Assembly (NCBI RefSeq): GCF_047511655.1
Contig: NC_133405.1
Span: forward strand, 94,277,598 to 94,341,597
Origin: Castor canadensis
Taxonomy: Eukaryota; Chordata; Mammalia; Rodentia; Castoridae
Reading direction: 5' to 3'
Length of the DNA: 64,000 nt
Under the pieces are notes generated by a model. That model made no database searches, had not been told where the DNA came from, and saw nothing but the letters and a program-made list of their open reading frames with translations. Position 1 is the stretch's first letter. Every line of letters begins with the position of its first letter. Below, one piece after another: positions 10,241-21,479 of the stretch. A program made the position numbers and the translations under genes.

Positions 10241-11369
10241 CTAAATGCAACCACCAATTTCAAAAGGAAGCACCTTCTATTTTCCTCTGAAGTGTAGAAC
10301 TCACATTTCAATGCATAAAGTTTATAGGAGATTTGTGTCAAAAGTTACTCTCCTGGGCCCAAACTGATACCCAGTGTAGAGGAAAGGCTTCTGGGGCTTG
10401 CAGATAGGAGGATACAGGGCAGGGCCTTCTGATACTCAGAGGAGTAAGCTCAGACAATAGGGCCTTTCTTAATAGGGCTCTCAGTTACAGCACCATATGA
10501 ATACACTGGTATCAGCTGGTATGAATACAGCTGGTACATCTCTGGTACCAGCTCACTCTTCAAATCACAGTTCTCTTGTCTGTTTAGGCTATACGTTCAC
10601 AAGTTCTTACAGACATGTGAACTTAGGTCCACAAAAACAGCTTTCTTCACAACAGCTTTGTGTGTAAGAGCCAAATTCTGGAGACCAAAATGTCCATCAA
10701 TAGGTGAATAGGTAAAGAAATGATGGGTGCACCCAAAACCATGGGATGATAACATAGCAATAAATAGGATTGAATATTTTCTCTTTTGTATGGTGCTGAG
10801 GATTGAGCCTAGGGCCTCACACATGCTAGGCTTGCACTCTACCACTGAACTGTATCCCCAAGGAATAGACTTATGATGCACACAATGAATTGTATCAAAC
10901 TAAGGCCAATGGAAAAGGCCAGCCCCCACAGGTCACCATTTTGCATGATTCTGTTTTGCAGAAATTAAACAATTAGAGAAATGGAGAATAATTTATGTTT
11001 GCCCCAGCATAGGGTTTGAGGCTGGCTGTGACTACAAAGGTAGCGTGTGATGGAACAGTTTTGAAACTTCATTGCAGTGGTGGTTACAAAAATCTACACA
11101 TATGATGAAGTGACATAGATCTATCCAGCCCATTGTACCATTATCAATGTCCATGTTTTGATATTGTATACTAGATATGTACGACGTAAGTATTGTGTGA
11201 AGGGTGCTCTATATTCACAGCTTCCTCTGCATCTATGACGATTTCAAAGTAAAAAAGTGAAACACACATACACACACAATCTGACCTAGTGCTTCTCTGA
11301 GCTGCAATGAAAAGGAAAGTAAGCATTCTGCAAACAGCCAGGTACAAACACTAGGTACATGTGCTACAC
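10241..11369. other. Mostly unassigned, with one ID SINE
   Basis: 10,788-10,862 is a minus-strand ID-type SINE (gtgctgaggattgagcct, 'cacatgctaggcttgcactc'). 10,497-10,556 contains a short internally repeated 'agctggta' block. The rest (10,560-10,787 and 10,863-11,369) shows no recognisable gene or repeat. Confidence 0.5.
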
Positions 11370-11375
11370 TTTATT
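11370..11375 (-). terminator. Candidate polyadenylation signal for the FAM156-like locus
   Basis: The plus strand reads tttatt, which is AATAAA on the minus strand. It lies about 200 bp downstream of the conserved stop codon at 11,576. No A-tail (plus-strand poly-T) follows, which argues against a processed retrocopy. Confidence 0.4.
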
Positions 11376-11575
11376 GGTGACAAGGTGACGGAGGAAAAGC
11401 TCAAACCTAGGGAAAGATTGCTATATTTCTGGAACTAGATTGGATTGCCAGTTGACTGGATTCTTTGTCATCAGGCTGGAAGCTCTTCCTCCTCACCAGG
11501 TTCCCAAAATGAGCTGGAGATTTTCACATCATGACATTACCTGTTCTGATCTTCCTTCTTCTGAGGATGACAATC

Positions 11576-11998
11576 TCAGAGGTATTCTGTCCATTCTTGC
11601 ATGAGACTCTGAAACATCCTCTTGTGTTTTTGCTGCCACAGCTTCCTTCTCTTCAGTCTTTCCACCATCCTTTCTTGCACAAGAAGGGCCTGGGTGGTAC
11701 CAGAGTTCAGTGTCAAGTTGTTGAGGTCTTGTGTTAGCTTATCCCAGGAAGAAGAATGAGAGGTTGCTTTCTTCCTAGTTGAGATCCCGGGAATACTCCC
11801 CATATATTTCTGGCAGTAGCAGCATTCACATTTGAATCTCTTCTTATCTGTATCACAGGGGGAAGAGTATTTTGCTCTTTTGGCAACCTGATAAGGTACA
11901 GAGGCCTTGAATAATTTGTGTCTCCTGTGTTCCACTGACTTTGTTTTCATTCGAGCTGATCTTGAACTCTCCCATTGCTATTCTTCTTCCATCATCTC
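11576..11998 (-). pseudogene. FAM156-like: FAM156 (TMEM29)-like coding exon with in-frame stop
   Basis: The open frame 11,950-11,576 encodes 124 residues. It contains a Cys cluster 'RFKCECCYCQK', then 'SIPGIS', 'SSSWDKLTQDL', 'NLTLNSGT' and the C-terminal 'RMFQSLMQEW'. In order and spacing these follow, as I remember it, the C-terminal half of mammalian FAM156A/B, a small protein family of poorly defined function. The stop position coincides with the family's end. Upstream the frame continues as MEEE, a TAG at 11,980-11,978, then QWE. The stop replaces an Arg of an E-R-R-W-E stretch. A pyrimidine-rich acceptor-like 'gctttcttctttgag' precedes it. The N-terminal half is not found nearby. Best read as a decayed gene or duplicate, though translation from the Met at 11,950 cannot be excluded. 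In human the family is X-linked. Confidence 0.7.
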
Positions 11999-11999
11999 A

Positions 12000-13060
12000 A
12001 AGAAGAAAGCATATATTAGAAACACAAAGAGTCTAGTGAAAACATGTCATGTCTTCTACATTCCTGAAGCACCTACTATACACGGCTACACACATTTAAG
12101 GAAGAGCCCCTTGTGATTTCAGCAACTGTAATCTGTACTTCTAATTAATTAGTTTAGTCATTTCTTTAGATTGGCACTAAAATAAGCAAAGACGTGGTCA
12201 GCACATTTGGAATAGTGGCTAAAACCCCATCTGCTCCCTGCTGAATTTCACATACTACAGGAATCCCCAGGATAGCAATCTTCAGGTAGAGAACACAGAA
12301 TGTCAGATCTTAATGTGCAAGTATTCATTCCTCTGAACGACCAACTCATGACCTGTGGAGGCATTTAAAATACTATGGAAAAGGGAAGTGAACCTAAGGA
12401 GAAGGTCATTGGCCACATGTTTAGTTTTGAAGGTCATTTCCCATGTCTTCCAACCTCCAATCTCAAACACTTGCAGAGTGTGTGTGTTGTAACTCTCCTT
12501 TGTCAGGTAATACAGAAACACGGATATGGGACAGATACCAGCTGTTGAGTCTTTCCTCTGGGCCAGGTACTGAGAGTTAGGTGCTTTGTATCCATTAGCC
12601 CATCAACACTGCCCCCAAACTTTTAAAATCGTTAAGGTCCTCATCACCTTGCAAATGTTAAAACAGACTTAATGGCAGACCAGTTCCAGAATTCACATAT
12701 ATTTTTCACCAGAGCACATGTCAATAAACATTGTGAATGCAAGAATGGAGGAGGCTGAGAATGGAGAGTTAACAAGGGTCAGATCAAGGAGAGCATTGAG
12801 TGATGTTGCAAGAGCAGCAACAAAGACTCAGACCATCTTACATAGCTGGAACATTTAAGATCCCGCAAGTAGCTTCACTCTTTCAGGAGACCGACTGGAG
12901 TTGAGCTCAACCAATGCATGTACTGTACAAGTTTATATATCTATAATTCCTAAATATGAACACATACGTTGGAGGTGGGGTGTTCAGTATCCCGGTGAAG
13001 GGGTTTACACATAGGAGAAAAGCTGAGAACCGTGTAACAGAGGAATAAGGGGCTCCTGGT
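12000..13060. other. Unassigned stretch upstream of the FAM156-like exon
   Basis: No further FAM156-like coding sequence is visible on the minus strand here, where upstream exons or an N-terminal half would be expected. Weak MIR-like words occur near 12,590-12,690. Nothing else is recognised. Confidence 0.35.
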
Positions 13061-13175
13061 AAGACCCTTTACCTCAAGACACTTTACTTCTCTGAACCTG
13101 TTTCCTACCTGTAAGTAACGGATGATCAATCCCACCATTGCTGAGTAGGTTTATATGAATAATAGTACAGGACAT
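13060..13175 (+). mobile_element. MIR SINE fragment
   Basis: 'acttctctgaacctgtttcc ... acctgtaagtaacggatgatc' and 'tttatatgaataatagtaca' follow the MIR 3' half (ctcagtttcctcatctgtaaaat...). Strongly diverged. Confidence 0.45.
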
Positions 13176-13479
13176 ATCCACTACAGGATTTTTAGAGATA
13201 GTAGCAGTTTCCCTTTGAAAACTGATGCCAAAGAAATAACTGGACAAGTGTAAGTAGATTTATGATCAAAGATGTTCATGCTGCCATTATTGGTACTACT
13301 GGAAAATTGAAAGAAATGAACACAAATTGGTGTTTGCTTGAAAGAACGAGGCTTCACACTTGTGGTGGAATGCTATTAATTTAAACCTCTGAGTATGCTT
13401 TCAAATTTTCAGATCAAACCCAGTAAATGCTGTCTGGCTGCTGAATAAAAATGGTTGAAATGATCACCAGTGTTGTCTT

Positions 13480-14125
13480 GACTCCCAGGATATCACCCAT
13501 CCTATTCTATCCTTCTCAGAATGCCCTCCAACAACCGCCACCCCTCCCCCAGAAAAGCACCACCTATCTATCCAAACCTAAGGGCTCAAGTCATGTGGCA
13601 CTTCCTGTGTTTAGCTTTTCCAGGATCTACTAAATGTCATTCCCTACCTTATAGATGGTGCTTACAATCCTGTTGTAGATGCTTGCACAGCTATCTTCTC
13701 ACTAGGTCAAAATACCCTTTGCCTTTTGATTGATTATCCTGACACAGACCCCAGGCATGCTCCCACCTCACCTTTGCTTGCCCCAGGTTTTCCTACTCTT
13801 CTTCCAGACACCCCTGCACCTTTATCTTTATCTTCAAGTATCTGCTCACTTATCACCTTCTTGTTATGGCCAGCCTGGAATACCCCATTTAAAACAGCAT
13901 GCCTATCCATCAGCACTGCTAATCCCTTGCTCTTGCTCTACTTCTCCACCAGCACATATTGCCTTCTACTGTACCATATATTATTTTTATTTATTATATT
14001 TGGTATTTGTTGCTGTCATCCCCCACTAGGGCAGACATTTTAGACAGCTTGGTTGCCTGGAGCTACTTAGCTCCTAAGACACTGCCTGCTGTGTAGATGG
14101 CCCTCAATGTTTGTACCTAGAGGGA
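13480..14125 (+). mobile_element. L2-like ancient LINE fragment
   Basis: The stretch is rich in 'cctcc/ccttc' words and ends in 'ccactagggcagacatttta' and 'actgcctgctgtgtagatgg ccctcaatgtttgt', the expected L2 3' end order. The 99- and 105-codon plus-strand frames here lie in this repeat and are low-complexity, Leu/Pro/Ser-rich translations without other support. Confidence 0.45.
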
Positions 14126-15112
14126 GTAAAGTACTTGGCACAAAGGAAAACCTCCATGATTCAGAGACTTCATTATAGCTGATCTCCTGATTAAATGATG
14201 ATGAGGGAGCAGTGCAAAGTGTTGAATGCCAGAGGGAGGAAACTACCTGGATGTGATCACCACCACCACCTACTTGTTTATACCAGAGTCCTGGCAGTTG
14301 TTTTCAGTGGAGTAGGTGCTTCTCATTCTCCAGATAGTTGTATCAGTCAGACCATCCACACCACTCCCGTCTTGGATAGGAACCCTTAGGCAGAAATCAG
14401 AAGCTGGATTCTTTTGTTGCTTCCTCCACAATCTCATGACAAGCCTCAGATTTACTTTTTAAGTTCTTCAAATTCTCAGTCACTCTATGTTCACTTGGAA
14501 ATACTACAACATAGATATCCTGCAAAACATGAATGTTTGTATTGAAATCATTCTTTCTCTTCTACTAAAGAATGAGCAAGAATTATGACAATGACTAATA
14601 TTTCCAAAATCCTAGTGTGCTAAACATGTCAAATTATCATAAAACCTGCTAAGCTCATTGCAGAGAGGAGGAAAGGAAAGCTCAGCAAGAAATAGTGACA
14701 GACCTATGGTTATAGAGTCAGTTAATGGGAGAACACTTGACTGGAATCATGGGATGTCTGGCTCCCAGACTGCGAACTTCCCATCACACATTTCCACATA
14801 AATATTGACATTGATGGGGAAAACTGTACCATAGTGAAGGGTCAACTACTGAGGTGGGGTAACTAGGTAGACATAATAATGGGCCAGTTCTCTATAATTC
14901 GGCAGCTTGACAACTTACAGCAAGAACACTTAAGTTTTCCTAGAGGGAACATGTGGGTGGCTGGTTGAAATTTTTCTGGCTGGACCAAGATCGAATTCTG
15001 GCTCAGAAAATGGTGTTTAAAAGTAGAAAATGGTGCTTAAAAAGAGAATGCATGCATGTAAAATATTTTGTTTTCATTGAATGACTTTTAGGAATGTTTT
15101 ATTTTTATTTAT
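14126..15112. other. Mostly unassigned
   Basis: A weak MIR-like block (14,640-14,790, 'gacctatggttatagagtca') is the only recognisable piece. No gene is seen. Confidence 0.35.
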
Positions 15113-15620
15113 TTATGTACTTTAAAAAATTATTGTGCTGGGGGGATACATTGTAGCATTTACAAAGGCTCTTACAATGTATCAAATATATCATACTTGA
15201 ATTCACCCCTCTTCCCCTGATTCCTGAAACAGTTTCAGCAGGTATCATTTTTGCATTTACATACATGTGTATACATTATTTTCACCATATTCATCCTCCT
15301 ACCATCTTTCTCTGCCACCTCCCCCTTCCTACCAGTGCCAACCTTCCCCACCCCAGGCAGAACCTGTTTTACCTTCCTGCTCTGATTTTGTAGAAGAAAA
15401 ACCATAAAAGATAATAAGGTAAACATGGCGCTTTTGCTAGTTTGAGATACAGATAACTACGCAGAGAGATTACTTCTGTTGCTTCCATGAACATGTGTAT
15501 TACAACCCCAACTGGTTCATCTCTACCAGTCCTCTTCACTCCTCTCTAGTCCCCTTCTCACGGTGGCCCCGGCCAGTTTAACATTTCTACATTCATTTAG
15601 GATTATTTTAAAAGTAGAAT
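15113..15620 (-). mobile_element. 5'-truncated L1 3'UTR, older subfamily
   Basis: Starts at a T/A-rich tail and 'attattgtgctggggggata'. The far half (ttgctagtttgagatacagataac..., 'ccttctcacggtggccc') aligns with the 3'UTR of the full-length minus L1 at 30,985-31,130. The polypurine-complement C-rich tract lies at about 15,295-15,355. No ORF2 remnant is left. Confidence 0.7.
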
Positions 15621-15979
15621 TTTTGCAGCATCACAAAAACCTATAAAATATTGCAAATGCTTATAAAACAGAATATTGAGATTCATAAAATTATAAAGAG
15701 AAGAAAAGAAATAAACAATAGGTAGCCATGTTTCTTTCAACCTTTTTTCTGACTGTGTGTGAGGATGTGGCTACATGGTTAATTTATACCACTAAGGTCA
15801 TGTCTTCTACATAGTTTTATGTAGGGAACATGTATACAATTATTTATTGTCATTCTATCCATCAAGGTAATTATTTAGAATATATAGTATGCAACCGAAA
15901 CAAGCAAAACAAGAATTGTTTGGAAGAACATATAAGTAACAGGGTAAACCCTGAGTGAATATTAAGTTACTAGAAGTAA

Positions 15980-16060
15980 TGACTGTGTTACTGGATGACC
16001 TATGGCCTCCTACATAGCTGGGACCACAGGCATGTGCAACCACACCTGATTTATTGGTTG
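15980..16060 (-). mobile_element. 7SL/B1-type SINE fragment
   Basis: 'gcctcctacatagctgggac' followed by cacaggcatgtgcaaccacacctg is the reverse complement of the B1/Alu-like left arm (ggtggtgcatgcctgtggtccagctatgtaggaggc). Confidence 0.7.
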
Positions 16061-17259
16061 AGATGGAGTAGAGGTTGACAACATTGCAGAAGGAGTGAGA
16101 TGGTCTAAGGATGCTATGAACCAAAAAGTTATTTTCTATGATGCTCAAAGAAGAACTATTTAATCACCTCTGACTTAAACTTAAAAAGATTATGTTACTT
16201 TGAAGCTCACCCTACAGACCAATTGAAATTTAATTGGAGTGTTAAGGGATTTTAGTCAGTATAGTTGTTTTCCTGGGATAGGCAAGAGAAAAAGTGGGAA
16301 GATCTCTTTTAAGGATCTCTTAATGGAAAACCTGAAAGACTTGGGAAAAGGGAATGATAGGCCTCTTTTGAGCACTCTAGTAAAAGATTTTGATGAATTG
16401 AGAGACTCAAGTTTCTTTACAGGATGGTGGGCATGGTAGCTTTGGTGAGGAGCATGACATCACCCTATGACCCCCCAGGCCTCAGTCACATCACAGGTCT
16501 CCTCACCATATAAAGCAGTGACCTAGACCCAGTGATTGGTGCCCTTCCATGAGTGGCTCATCAGGAACAGGTCTCATGAACCTTGGCCCTAAGTACCTCA
16601 GCAAGGGAAGACTGAGTATGGTGGTTGTGGTAGTGGTGGTGGCTGTGTGTACGTGGTGAGGGGATAAATGGTATTATAGTATGTGAGGCAGAGAATATTG
16701 TAGGCCAGACCTCCAGTGTAATGGTAGACACAACCAGGTTTCCAAAGCAGAACATCCATAATTCTCACATATAACACAATGGTATTCAAATGTTAAATGA
16801 CTCCATTTCCCAAACTGGAAATATGATTACAAGAGAGACTTACCAAGATGGAAAATTGCTAATAGACCCCAGAACACTGAGCTCTCACAAGCCTGAAAGA
16901 AAACTTCAGGTGGGGGAATCTGGCTACTCTGCCAAATAGGATATTATCAATATGTAGGTAGATCAAATCTACAATGACCAAACTTTAAATTACCTTTTAT
17001 AGTGCAAAACAGCTCCACACACATGGGTGCCATGGCTGCCATACTGCTGTGCCACCGGGGAGCACTTTATTTCTTTCTTTTCTCTCTTTCTGAAGAGCAA
17101 AAAAAAAACCAATGAAAAGGATTGCAGACTGAATTCTGAAAGTGCCTGGGTTGTCATGGACCCTAGAGAGAAGGATCAAGAATTGAGGACATGGAACCTC
17201 CGACTGCTGCTTGTGATGGTGATCTGCTAACCTCTGATAAAACTAAGAGATGCATATAA
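16061..17259. other. Unassigned stretch
   Basis: No gene or repeat family is recognised. It contains a short GT/GGT-rich block (16,619-16,655). Small frames on both strands lack support. Confidence 0.35.
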
Positions 17260-18215
17260 CCCATTCAGGTGGGCTTGCTGCATCTTCTGTCCTGGAGGAA
17301 ACAGCATAGTTCGGATCAACTTGTGGGCATTGATTGCACCCCTCCTAGACAAAGCTGTTGGCCTAATAAATGGATGAAATGTCCGACCCTGCCTAGTAGG
17401 AGTAGAGGTGGCTCAGTCCAAGCAGGGGCTAATTGAGCCTGTGTGTGGGAATGGGCAGCTCAGCTCAGCCTAAGGGAAAAAAAAATCACACACCTCAGAG
17501 AAGTTAGTAGCAAGTTGAAAGGTACTGCCTTCCCAGAGAAGAGCTATTGGACCAAAGAGCTCAAGCTACAGCTCCCAGGTTTGCCCAGAAGGTGGGAGGG
17601 CCCGGTCACTGTTCACACATCAGCTCCTCAGGTGGGAGGAGGAGTGTTGGGAACCTGCATATCCAAGAAGCTGAACCCGACTGCCTTCCCCCCAAGAGGT
17701 ACCTGTGCTCAAACATCTTGAGTGGAACCCCATCCAAACCTGTTCGGTAGAGATGGGCACCACCAATTGCCACCCAGCCTAGTGAATATATCCTAAGGAG
17801 GGGCAGGGGCCAAGAGAAAGCCCCTGTCTAAAGGGATAGCACCTGGAATGAAAGCGGCAGTGTAAAATCTGAGGATTAGAAATCAGAGGGGAGCACCCAG
17901 TGTACTCACTGAACACAGAGGAAAACCACTCCTCTCGATAACAAGGAAGGAATTTATTTGTACCAGTGGGAGGGGTGAGGATATGAGGAAAGGGTGAAGG
18001 AGGGAGGATGTGGTGGAACTACTATGTACTCATGTATGAAAACGGAAAATGAGACCTGCTGAAACTGTTCTAAGAAGGGGGAAGGGGGAATAAAGGAGAA
18101 TGATGGAGGGGGTGAATCTAAGATCTATTGTAAGCACTTTTGTAAATGTCACAATGTATCTCCAGCACAATAATAATATGCTAATAAAAACAAAAATTAA
18201 AAGGAAAAAAAAGAA
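17260..18215 (+). mobile_element. Retroposon-like composite: unknown GC-rich body joined to an L1 3' end
   Basis: 17,925-18,215 is an L1-type 3' end: polypurine tract ('aagaagggggaagggggaat'), 'cacaatgtatctccagcaca', then an A-rich tail (attaaaaggaaaaaaaag). It joins directly to about 660 bp of GC-rich sequence without L1 ORF2 similarity. This could be a 5'UTR or non-coding body of an internally deleted L1, a different retroposon sharing an L1 tail, or two unrelated adjacent pieces. No target-site duplication was identified. Confidence 0.45.
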
Positions 18216-18319
18216 GTATGATTACAACATTCGTGTTTCAAAATATGCAGGGAATAACAGCCTACCGTGTTAGGGTGGGGTTTTGCACTTATCTGTTTAT
18301 TTGTCTATTTATTCATTCA

Positions 18320-18560
18320 TTTTTATGGTGCTTGACATGGAGCCCTGAGCCTTGTGCATGCTAAGCATGTGCTATAACCACTGCACCACATCCCAGCTGT
18401 TTTTTGCTTTTTGAAAGAAGAATTTGAAAGTGTTCAAGGCAATATGTTTGTACAGTCTGTCTAACCACTGAGTTACACCCCTAGCCATTGTTTTTTTTTA
18501 AAGAACAATTAAGTTTTCCTAGCATGTACAGGTTCAAACCTCATTACCACCCCCAAAACT
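18320..18560. mobile_element. Cluster of degraded ID/tRNA-type SINE pieces
   Basis: 18,325-18,402 is a minus-strand ID-like copy ('tgtgcatgctaagcatgtgc'). 18,455-18,490 is the end of another minus-strand copy (ctaaccactgagttacacccctagcc). 18,514-18,560 resembles the 3' half of a plus-strand copy (cctagcatgtacaggttcaaacctcattacc). Confidence 0.5.
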
Positions 18561-19090
18561 TAATAAGAATCAAACAATTCTCAAGGTCATAGATTTGTAC
18601 CATCTGCATGTGACAAAAGTTAGGTGTAAACATAACAATAATTGTTATGAGCACAATTATTTTGAGCACCAGTCTCTGTACCAGTGTCAAAAAGAGATAG
18701 GGAGAGAAAAAGTTGGTTTCACAGTGGAAGTTTCATAGGATTAGAAGGAAAGGAAAGTTATGAAAACCTCTAACAACATGCTCACTCCTGAGCCAAGCAA
18801 TTTGTCTCCTCCAATTGTCACAATATTGCACAGAAGTGGGTGAATATTTGATTCATCTCTTGTCAGCAAACCCTTGAGACCTGGGACAGGAAGGTGACAA
18901 TCAGGGGCTAATTCTCACAACTGTGTGACTAAGAAAGGTGGGGATGTGGCCTAACACAATTGAGGAAAAACACACAGCATTCAAGCTGCCAGCCAAAGCC
19001 AACTTGAGACAGTTAATGAGGAACTAGGATCCCATGAGGTACCGGCTGACAGGGTGAAGGAATGGGGAATGATGTAGGATAGCAGGGAAG
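18561..19090. other. Unassigned stretch
   Basis: No gene or repeat family is recognised between the SINE cluster and the L1 insertion site. Confidence 0.35.
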
Positions 19091-19101
19091 GATAAGGCTG
19101 A

Positions 19102-19785
19102 CAAGACATGGAAACAGCCAAGATGCCCCACTACAGATGAATGGATTAAGAAAATGTAGTATTTATACATAATGGAATTTTATGCAGCCATGAAGAAGAA
19201 TGAAATCTTATCATTTGCAAGTAAATGTATGGAACTGGAGAACATCATTCTGAGTGAGGTTAGCCTGGCCCAAAAGACCAAAAATTGTATGTTCCCCCTC
19301 ATACGCAGATATTAGACCAAGGGTAAACACAACATGGGGATTGGACTTTGATCACATGATAAAAGCTTTAGCACACAAGGGAGATATAAGGATAGGTAAG
19401 ACACCTAAAAAACTAGATAGCATTTGTTGCCCTCAACGCAGAGAGACTAAAGCAGATACCTTAAAAGCAACTGAGGCCAATAGGAAAAGGGGACCAGGAA
19501 CTAGAGAAAAGGTTAGATCAAGAAGAATTAACCTAGAAGGTAACACACATGCACAGGAAATCAATGCGAGTCAACTCCCTGTATAGCTATCCTTATCTGA
19601 ACTAGAAAAAACCCTTGTTCCTCCCTATTATTGCTTATACTCTCACTTCAACAAAATTAGAGGTAAGGGCAAAATAGTTTCTGCCTGGTAGCGAGGGGGT
19701 ATTGGGGGGTAAGGGAAGGGGCGGGGGGAGGGGGGGAGGAATGACCCAAACATTGTATGCACATATGAATAAAAGAAAAAAAAAA
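19102..19785 (+). mobile_element. 5'-truncated L1 (ORF2 C-terminus plus 3'UTR)
   Basis: Collinear with the full-length plus L1 from about 44,766 to its tail: 'gaaacagccaagatgcccca', 'tggaattttatgcagccatg', the ORF2 end region near 19,315, a G-rich tract (19,690-19,740), and the terminal 'acatatgaataaaa' with A-tail. Flanked by near-perfect 11-bp repeats, gataaggctga (19,091-19,101) and gatgaggctga (19,786-19,796). The 110-codon frame at 19,254-19,586 is a 3'UTR and alternative-frame shadow. Confidence 0.85.
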
Positions 19786-19796
19786 GATGAGGCTGA

Positions 19797-20225
19797 GCTC
19801 CACTACTCAGTAGAAAATGTGAGGGTCGTTTCCCAAATGCATGGACTTTCTACTTACACCATGGCTTGAGCAATCATAACCACCACTCAGATTGTGTCCT
19901 CCTTGTCACCTCCATCTGTCCCTCATCTCCAGACTTGCTCTGTTCTCTGACCCCTGGAAGCTCTGTCTTAAATAACACTCCTAAGAGCTCTCTACCATAT
20001 TGAAGGGAAGTGATAATTTTCCATTCCTGGCTGCAAGTTTTGTACACCCAATCCAGAGAGTGCACTGAATTCTGTCTTTTTCATTTATTACCTGGAAAAA
20101 GAACCCTGGGCATGCTTAGGGACAGATTATTTTATGTTGAAGGTTTTGAGGTGATATAAGCTTTATTTTCATTTCTTTCTATTTGCAGAACAACTAAGCA
20201 GGGCCATTCACTTTTTTTTAAAAAA
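19797..20225. other. Unassigned stretch
   Basis: Nothing recognisable beyond the flanking L1 target site. No coding support. Confidence 0.35.
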
Positions 20226-20231
20226 AAGTCT

Positions 20232-20578
20232 GGCCGGGTATGGTGGCTCATGCCTGTAATTCTACCTTCTCAGGTGGCAGAATGGGGAGGATCACACAGT
20301 TCAAGGACAGCCCAGGTAAAAAGATAGTGAGACTCCACCTCAATATAATCAGGCTGGGTGTGGTAGTGCATGCCTGTGGTCCTACCGAAGTGGGAGGCGT
20401 GTGTAGGAGGATCTTTGTCTGGAACCAACACCAGGAAAAAGCAGGAGGCCCTATCAGAAAAGAAAAGCATAAAGGACTATGTCAGTGACTCTAGTGGTAT
20501 AGTGCTTGAATAGCAAGCACAAGGCCCTGAGTTCAACCCTACTATCACAAAAAATGAAATATAAAAAAACAAAAAAAA
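20232..20578 (+). mobile_element. Composite SINE: two 7SL-like arms plus a tRNA/ID-like tail
   Basis: Arm 1 starts 'ggccgggtatggtggctcat' (20,232). Arm 2 starts 'ggctgggtgtggtagtgcat' (20,352). A tRNA-type segment follows ('gtggtatagtgcttgaatag', caagcacaaggccctgagttc), ending in an A-rich tail. The order 7SL-7SL-tRNA shows a fused SINE, as known from some rodent lineages. Two short A-rich linkers separate the parts. Confidence 0.75.
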
Positions 20579-21478
20579 CCTTTTGGGTGTGACCACAGAA
20601 CCTGGGCAAACTTTGGCCCCTTTGGAGGCCTGTGCAGCCTGATGTGACTGGAAGGAAGATTGAGCAAGAAGCCCAGTCTCAGGGCAGCCCTGACCCCTCT
20701 GACCAAGGTCCTGCTGCTTTTGCTGCCAGGAGCCTCCATCCTTTCCAAACTTTGTGCATTTGACACCCCAGCGGCCTGGGCCCCATGAGTGGAACATTCC
20801 CTGAGCCCTAGAATGGTGGGTTCCATGTGTCCTGTGAAGTGATCTGTGGAGCCTTGAGGGATTTCTACCTCCACTCTAAGCGTGAAATTCCCCTTTGTGG
20901 AGGAGGAGACATCGGCATGGATGGGAGTGGCAAATGTGCAATATCATGTGTGTGTCCACCAAAGATGCTATAGGATTTAACACTGAAAGTCTGAATACTC
21001 TTAAACTCTCTGACCTCTAATTTCTCTATTTTGAGAGCCTCTAAAAACACACATTTTCCCAAATGAAAAGAAGTTGGTGATTTGTGAGTAAAAATGTACT
21101 TCCTATTCTCTGGCCTCTTTGGTATTTTTAGTAAGGGATAGGTGGTAATATTTTCAGTTGAAAACAGCCACAAGTTTCACCCACAAGACAAAATTCTTTG
21201 AAGGCTCTCTAGAAATGTCCTGGGACAATTATCCTGGGATTATGTGGTGTACCGGGACCTTTTCCACCCATGACTTCAGGATTTAGTGAAATCTACTTCC
21301 TTAGAATGGAAAAACAATTCTAAGTACCTTTGAAGTACCTTTTGTGGCTGGGTTACATGGTTCCAGGCAGTTGCTTAGGTTTCATCTTCTCCTTAAGCCC
21401 ATTTTAGAAATCAGTGAATGTAGAAAAACCAATTCAGAAATGTAGTAAACACATCATTTCTGATAAGGGACTACTCCA
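20579..21478. other. Unassigned, first 300 bp GC-rich
   Basis: 20,580-20,900 is GC-richer than its surroundings, with a 109-codon minus-strand frame (20,874-20,545). That frame runs into the A-rich SINE tail and has no motif I know. 20,900-21,478 shows nothing recognisable. Confidence 0.35.
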
Positions 21479-21479
21479 G

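Noticed and set aside
11370-11998. FAM156-like sequence as a processed retropseudogene
   Set aside because: No A-tail follows the AATAAA, no flanking direct repeats were seen, and the expected N-terminal half is missing upstream. A genomic exon or partial duplicate fits better.
13451-14043. Overlapping plus-strand frames of 60-105 codons with hydrophobic stretches
   Set aside because: They fall in an L2-like, pyrimidine-rich repeat, which gives Leu/Pro/Ser-rich translations. No start context or splice support.
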